NCBI RefSeq assembly: GCF_946892675.1
Contig: NZ_CAMPOV010000002.1
Location: 806,001-870,000 of the forward strand
Length of the DNA: 64,000 bases
Direction of reading: 5' to 3'
DNA from: Arthrobacter sp. Marseille-P9274
Lineage (GTDB): Bacteria > Actinomycetota > Actinomycetes > Actinomycetales > Micrococcaceae
Position 1 is the first letter of the stretch; each line of letters opens with the position of its first letter. Below the pieces are notes generated by a model. That model was not told the origin of the DNA, ran no database searches, and was given only the letters and a program-made list of their open reading frames with translations. This document shows positions 60,568-64,000 of this stretch, one piece after another. The translations under genes were made by a program, and so were the position numbers.

Positions 60568-61920
60568 ATGACAACAATCAACATCAGGGACTTCATCAGC
60601 GGGGCCGGCTTCGGCCGCTTCCACGTCGGCATGCTCTTCTGGGCCTGCTTCATCATCACCTTCGACATGTACGACCTGGTCGTCTACGGCTCGGTATTGC
60701 CGGTGCTGATGAAGGAGTGGGGCCTGGGGCCGGTCGAGGCCGGCGCCATCGGCAGCTACGGGCTCTTCGGCATGATGGTCGGCGCCATCCTCTTCGGAAT
60801 CCTGGCCGACCGCTTCGGCCGGAAGCGCATGCTCACCGCCAGCATCGTCCTCTTCAGCGCCGCGACAGCCCTCTGCGCCGTCGCCCCGGGCCCCGTCGAG
60901 TTCTCCGTCCTGCGCGCCCTCGGCGGCCTCGGGATCGGCGGCATCCTGCCCAGCGTCATCGCCATGCTGACCGATTATGCGCCGAAGAACCGGGCCAGCA
61001 GCCTGGTGGCGGTCGTCATGTGCTTCTTCTCGGTGGGCGGCATCCTCGCCGCCTTCGTCGCGATGGTTTTGCTGCCCTCATTCGGCTGGCACAGCGTCTA
61101 CTGGGTGGCCCTGATTCCGCTGCTGTTCCTGCCTTTCATGACCAAGTACTTCCTCGACTCGCCGGCCATGCTCCTCGAGCAGCGGCGGTTCGACGAGCTT
61201 CGTTCGGCCCTGTCCAAGGTCAACGGCCGGGCCCTCCCGGCGGAGGTGGAATTCACCGGACTCCAGGAGAAGGAACCGGGCAGCCCGGTCGGCGCGCTGT
61301 TCAAGAACCGCCGCGCACTCGGCACGTTGATGATCTGGGTCGCCTTCTTTATGTGCCTGCTGATGGTCAACGGCCTGACCACGTGGCTCCCCAAACTGAT
61401 GGTCGAAGCCGGCTACGCGATGGGCTCCAGCCTGACGTTCATGATCGTCCTCAACGTGGGGGCCATAGTCGGCACCCTGGTGCTGGGCCGGCTCGCCGAC
61501 AAGTGGGGCGTCAAGAGGGTGCTCGTCCCCATGTTCGCAATCTCCGCGGTCTCGCTGGCCCTGCTGGGCTTCGGCAACAACATGGGCGTCCTGCTGCTGC
61601 TCGTGGCGCTTACCGGTGCGTGCACCATGGGCTCGCAGAACATTTCCTACGCCTTCGTCTCCCAGTACTACCCGTCCTTCATGCGGTCGACGGCGATCGG
61701 GCTGGCCTCGGGCGTCGGCCGGATGGGCGCGATCGTCGGACCGATGTTCGGCGGCGTGCTCCTGACGCTCAGCCTTCCGGTCGAAATGAATTTCCTCTTC
61801 TTCGCCATCCCCGGCCTCGTCGCGGCGCTGGCATTCCTGTTCGTACCGCTCTCCCGGGGCAAGGGCCGGGCTGCGGGCAGCGAAGTTGCCGCGGAGGAGG
61901 CGCCCGCTTCCGCGTCGTAA
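60568..61920 (+). CDS. MFS transporter, aromatic acid:H+ symporter type
   Basis: 450 residues, 12 predicted helices. The first helix carries the ITFDMYDLVVYGSVLPVLM pattern, close to the DGxD-type motif of PcaK/BenK-like carriers. The cytoplasmic loop is GILADRFGRKRML, repeated as GRLADKWGVKRVL in the second half. It probably imports the substrate of the upstream enzymes. A 125-nt gap precedes it, so it may have its own promoter. Confidence 0.9.
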   Translation: MTTINIRDFISGAGFGRFHVGMLFWACFIITFDMYDLVVYGSVLPVLMKEWGLGPVEAGAIGSYGLFGMMVGAILFGILADRFGRKRMLTASIVLFSAATALCAVAPGPVEFSVLRALGGLGIGGILPSVIAMLTDYAPKNRASSLVAVVMCFFSVGGILAAFVAMVLLPSFGWHSVYWVALIPLLFLPFMTKYFLDSPAMLLEQRRFDELRSALSKVNGRALPAEVEFTGLQEKEPGSPVGALFKNRRALGTLMIWVAFFMCLLMVNGLTTWLPKLMVEAGYAMGSSLTFMIVLNVGAIVGTLVLGRLADKWGVKRVLVPMFAISAVSLALLGFGNNMGVLLLLVALTGACTMGSQNISYAFVSQYYPSFMRSTAIGLASGVGRMGAIVGPMFGGVLLTLSLPVEMNFLFFAIPGLVAALAFLFVPLSRGKGRAAGSEVAAEEAPASAS

Positions 61921-62034
61921 CCCGGAGAATACGACGGCGCGGGCTCGACTCACCGGTCCCGTGCGTCGGAGCGGCAGGACCGCGGCAGTTCAGATCACGA
62001 CGGCGGGATCCGGCCTTCCCGTTCCTGCTCGCCA

Positions 62035-62070
62035 CGGCGGCGCGCACCTGGCGAAAGGTGCGCGCCGCCG
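62035..62070. terminator. Bidirectional hairpin between MFS and MBL genes
   Basis: CGGCGGCGCGCACCT pairs perfectly with AGGTGCGCGCCGCCG (15 bp) around GGCGAA, between convergent genes. Confidence 0.85.
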
Positions 62071-62123
62071 TCGTTCTCCGGGGAAAGATCCCGGGCCGAC
62101 GGCCGCGGACTACCCAATGAGAA

Positions 62124-63065
62124 TCACCGGGCGGCGTCGAACCGCTGGCGGTAGCCGTCGAGGGTGGTGAAGAACGGGGAAGGCTCCAGCGTGGGGTCGC
62201 CGGTGTAGCCGAGCTCCTCGGCGACCCGGGCGAACGGGGAATAGGGCGAGTCCGTATCCTGCAGGCCGTCCTTCAGGCAGCGCCGGGCGGCGTCGGCGAT
62301 GCGGGCCTCGAGGTCGATGCTCTGCTGCAGGGCCTGCCGGGCACCCTCCCGGTCCAGGCCGATCTCGTAAGGCTCTCCGCCCGGACCGCGGTAGGGGTGG
62401 CCCAGGAACAGGCGGTTCGGCCGGATTTCGTCGCGCAGGTACTCCAGGCTCGAGCGGTAGGCGGCCGGGTCTTCGTAGCCCGGGAAGCCGTTGGCGGCGC
62501 CGTGGGCCTGGACCGCGTCCCCGACGAAGACGTCGTCCTGCCCGTCGATGACGTAGGCGACGGATCCGGCGGTGTGGCCCGGGATATGGTGCACGGACAC
62601 GGAGACGTCCCCGCCGAGGGACAGGGTCTCGCCGCCCTTGACCAGCCTGGTCGGCTCCATCTCGCCCGAGATGGCCTGTTGGGCCATGCCGGTCTGCTTG
62701 GCCTCGGCCTCCGGGTCCTGCAGGTACTGCTGCCGCACGGAGAGGTACTGGTCAACGTGTGCACGGCGGGAGCGCAACAGGGGTGCGTCGGCCTGATGGA
62801 TCACGACCTGCGCGCGTCGGCCGGTGAGCTCCCACAGCGCGTGGGCGCCGCCAAGGTGGTCGATGTGGCCGTGGGTCAGCAAGATCCAGCGCACGTCCTC
62901 GATGCTGCGGCCGAGCTTTTCGAGGGCCGGGGCCATGCCCTCCGGGGGAGACGAGGCGATTCCGGTGTCCACAATGGCCGGCTCGGGTGCGTCGATAAAA
63001 AAGCTGTACAGGCCGAAGCGGCCCCAGGGCGACACCAGCGGATGGACTGGCACTTCTTGCGTCAT
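62124..63065 (-). CDS. Metallo-beta-lactamase-fold hydrolase
   Basis: 313 residues. The metal-binding THGHIDHLGG (HxHxDH), the later histidine in HIPGHTAGS, the aspartate in VFVGDAV and the final LFLGHP define the glyoxalase II-like group. Two adjacent ATGs (63068 and 63065) occur; the second gives better spacing from GAGGAG. Substrate unknown. It is divergent from the CocE-type hydrolase gene, with a shared AT-rich control region. Confidence 0.9.
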   Translation of the reverse strand: MTQEVPVHPLVSPWGRFGLYSFFIDAPEPAIVDTGIASSPPEGMAPALEKLGRSIEDVRWILLTHGHIDHLGGAHALWELTGRRAQVVIHQADAPLLRSRRAHVDQYLSVRQQYLQDPEAEAKQTGMAQQAISGEMEPTRLVKGGETLSLGGDVSVSVHHIPGHTAGSVAYVIDGQDDVFVGDAVQAHGAANGFPGYEDPAAYRSSLEYLRDEIRPNRLFLGHPYRGPGGEPYEIGLDREGARQALQQSIDLEARIADAARRCLKDGLQDTDSPYSPFARVAEELGYTGDPTLEPSPFFTTLDGYRQRFDAAR

Positions 63066-63204
63066 CATTCTCTCCTCGGCTCCGCGACCCATTTCCGGGT
63101 CCGATGGTCGGCGGCCACGTCGGGGGAGGGCCGGTGCCCCCGCTCCGAGCCTTTCAGCGCCGCGAGCGGATCGCAACGACGATATGGCCTTGCACACACC
63201 GACT

Positions 63205-63216
63205 TTATTATAATAA
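63205..63216. promoter_or_regulatory. AT-rich palindrome TTATTATAATAA in divergent promoter region
   Basis: A perfect 12-bp palindrome of only A and T in a very GC-rich context, between the divergent MBL and CocE-type genes. It could overlap a -10 element and act as an operator. Confidence 0.5.
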
Positions 63217-63284
63217 TATGCTTGAGTCACGCCGGGGCTAGCACCTCGGCGGACACTCATTGTTTGCTAAGGAGCTGCACACTC

Positions 63285-64000
63285 ATGACTGATTTCACGA
63301 CGTGGAATGCGGGCGGGGAGAAGATCGCCATCCGCAAGGACCTGCGGATCCCGATGCGGGACGGCGTTGAGCTCGCCGCGGACACCTACCAGGGCCTCGA
63401 GGACAAGCCGCGTCCGGCGCTGGTCGCGCTGAGCCCCTACGGCAAGGAACTGCAGGCGCTGGCGCTCACCACTCCGCCGCAGCGCCGTCCGAGCCCGATG
63501 TGGGACGGCTGCATCGAGGCCGGCGACATTGCCCGCATCGTCAAGGAGGACTACGTCCACGTCATCGGCGACCTGCGCGGTTCCGGCGCTTCCGGCGGTG
63601 AGCACATCGGCAACTACAATGCCGGCGGTGTCTCCCTGGGCCAGGACGCCTACGACTTCATCGAGTGGGTCGCGGCGCAGCCGTGGTGCGACGGCAATGT
63701 CGGCATGGTCGGCATCTCCTACTTCGGTTCCATGCAGGTGCTGGCTGCGGCCGAGCGCCCGCCGAGCCTGAAGGCGATTTTCGTTTCCGGCGGACACTAC
63801 GACTTCTACGAGACCACCTACCACGGCGGCGTCATGTGGTTCATGCCGCGCGCCGCCCGCGAGGGCCGCGGCGGCGACTCCGGCTGGGCATTCACCGACA
63901 ACGTCAAGTCCCGCATGATCGAGAAGTACTCTCCCGAGGAACTGAAGAAGCTCGTCGAGAAGCGCCTCCAGGACCCGGACGTCGCCGCGTGGCCGAACCT
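63285..64000 (+). CDS. CocE/NonD-family hydrolase (3' end cut by window edge)
   Basis: The first 238 residues of an acyl esterase of the X-Pro dipeptidase/CocE group. Family pattern: IPMRDGVELAADTY near residue 25, GDLRGSGASGGE, and the nucleophile motif MVGISYFGSMQ. AAGGAG lies 10 nt before the ATG. Full-length relatives are about 550-600 aa. No signal peptide is seen. The substrate is unknown. Confidence 0.92.
   Translation, partial: MTDFTTWNAGGEKIAIRKDLRIPMRDGVELAADTYQGLEDKPRPALVALSPYGKELQALALTTPPQRRPSPMWDGCIEAGDIARIVKEDYVHVIGDLRGSGASGGEHIGNYNAGGVSLGQDAYDFIEWVAAQPWCDGNVGMVGISYFGSMQVLAAAERPPSLKAIFVSGGHYDFYETTYHGGVMWFMPRAAREGRGGDSGWAFTDNVKSRMIEKYSPEELKKLVEKRLQDPDVAAWPN

Overview
The window is the replication-origin neighbourhood of a high-GC actinobacterial chromosome. 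The order murJ, trxB-trxA-cwlM, parB-parA-rsmG-jag-yidC-yidD-rnpA-rpmH, oriC, dnaA-dnaN-gnd-recF-dciA-gyrB-gyrA-DUF3566, tRNA-Ile, tRNA-Ala, ppiA, rhomboid, crgA, class E sortase, pabA, pknB-pknA-pbpA-rodA-pstP-fhaB-fhaA is the classical actinobacterial arrangement. Gene structure and composition point to the Micrococcaceae (Arthrobacter-like). This assignment rests on gene order and protein character seen by eye, not on a search.

Layout. 1-12.6 kb: a partial formate-tetrahydrofolate ligase, a DUF418 membrane protein, a phosphatase/CCA-transferase pair, a NUDIX hydrolase, the lipid II flippase MurJ with a separate degenerate-kinase protein, and the trxB-trxA-cwlM operon. 12.6-17.36 kb: about 4.77 kb with no credible gene. 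It holds a tandem array of 11 parS-like units (35-bp period) followed by nine scattered parS or parS-like sites. 17.36-23.1 kb: the parB/parA to rpmH block on the minus strand, with one perfectly symmetric parS inside parB and one inside parA. 23.1-35.7 kb: oriC and the dnaA-to-tRNA-Ala block on the plus strand. 35.8-39.4 kb: a glycosyltransferase, an Ala-rich membrane protein, cyclophilin and rhomboid protease. 39.4-40.8 kb: a gene-free stretch dense in DnaA-box-like sequences, about 14 kb from oriC. 40.8-54.6 kb: malic enzyme, CorA, CrgA, sortase, PabA, and the Ser/Thr kinase-cell wall operon. 54.6-64 kb: a tRNA-Leu followed by an accessory catabolic region (GntR regulator, two tandem phosphotriesterase-like proteins, flavin monooxygenase, esterase, aromatic-acid-type MFS transporter, metallo-beta-lactamase-fold hydrolase, CocE-type hydrolase).

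How the parts work together. The parS sites, ParB and ParA form the chromosome segregation system beside oriC. The array plus scattered sites look like an expanded centromere, and this is the strongest candidate here for an undescribed arrangement. PknB/PknA, the phosphatase PstP, the FHA proteins, CwlM, MurJ and the pseudokinase protein make up a probable phosphorylation circuit controlling peptidoglycan precursor synthesis and lipid II export. The catabolic region looks self-contained. One of its two phosphotriesterase-like proteins has lost most of the expected metal ligands.
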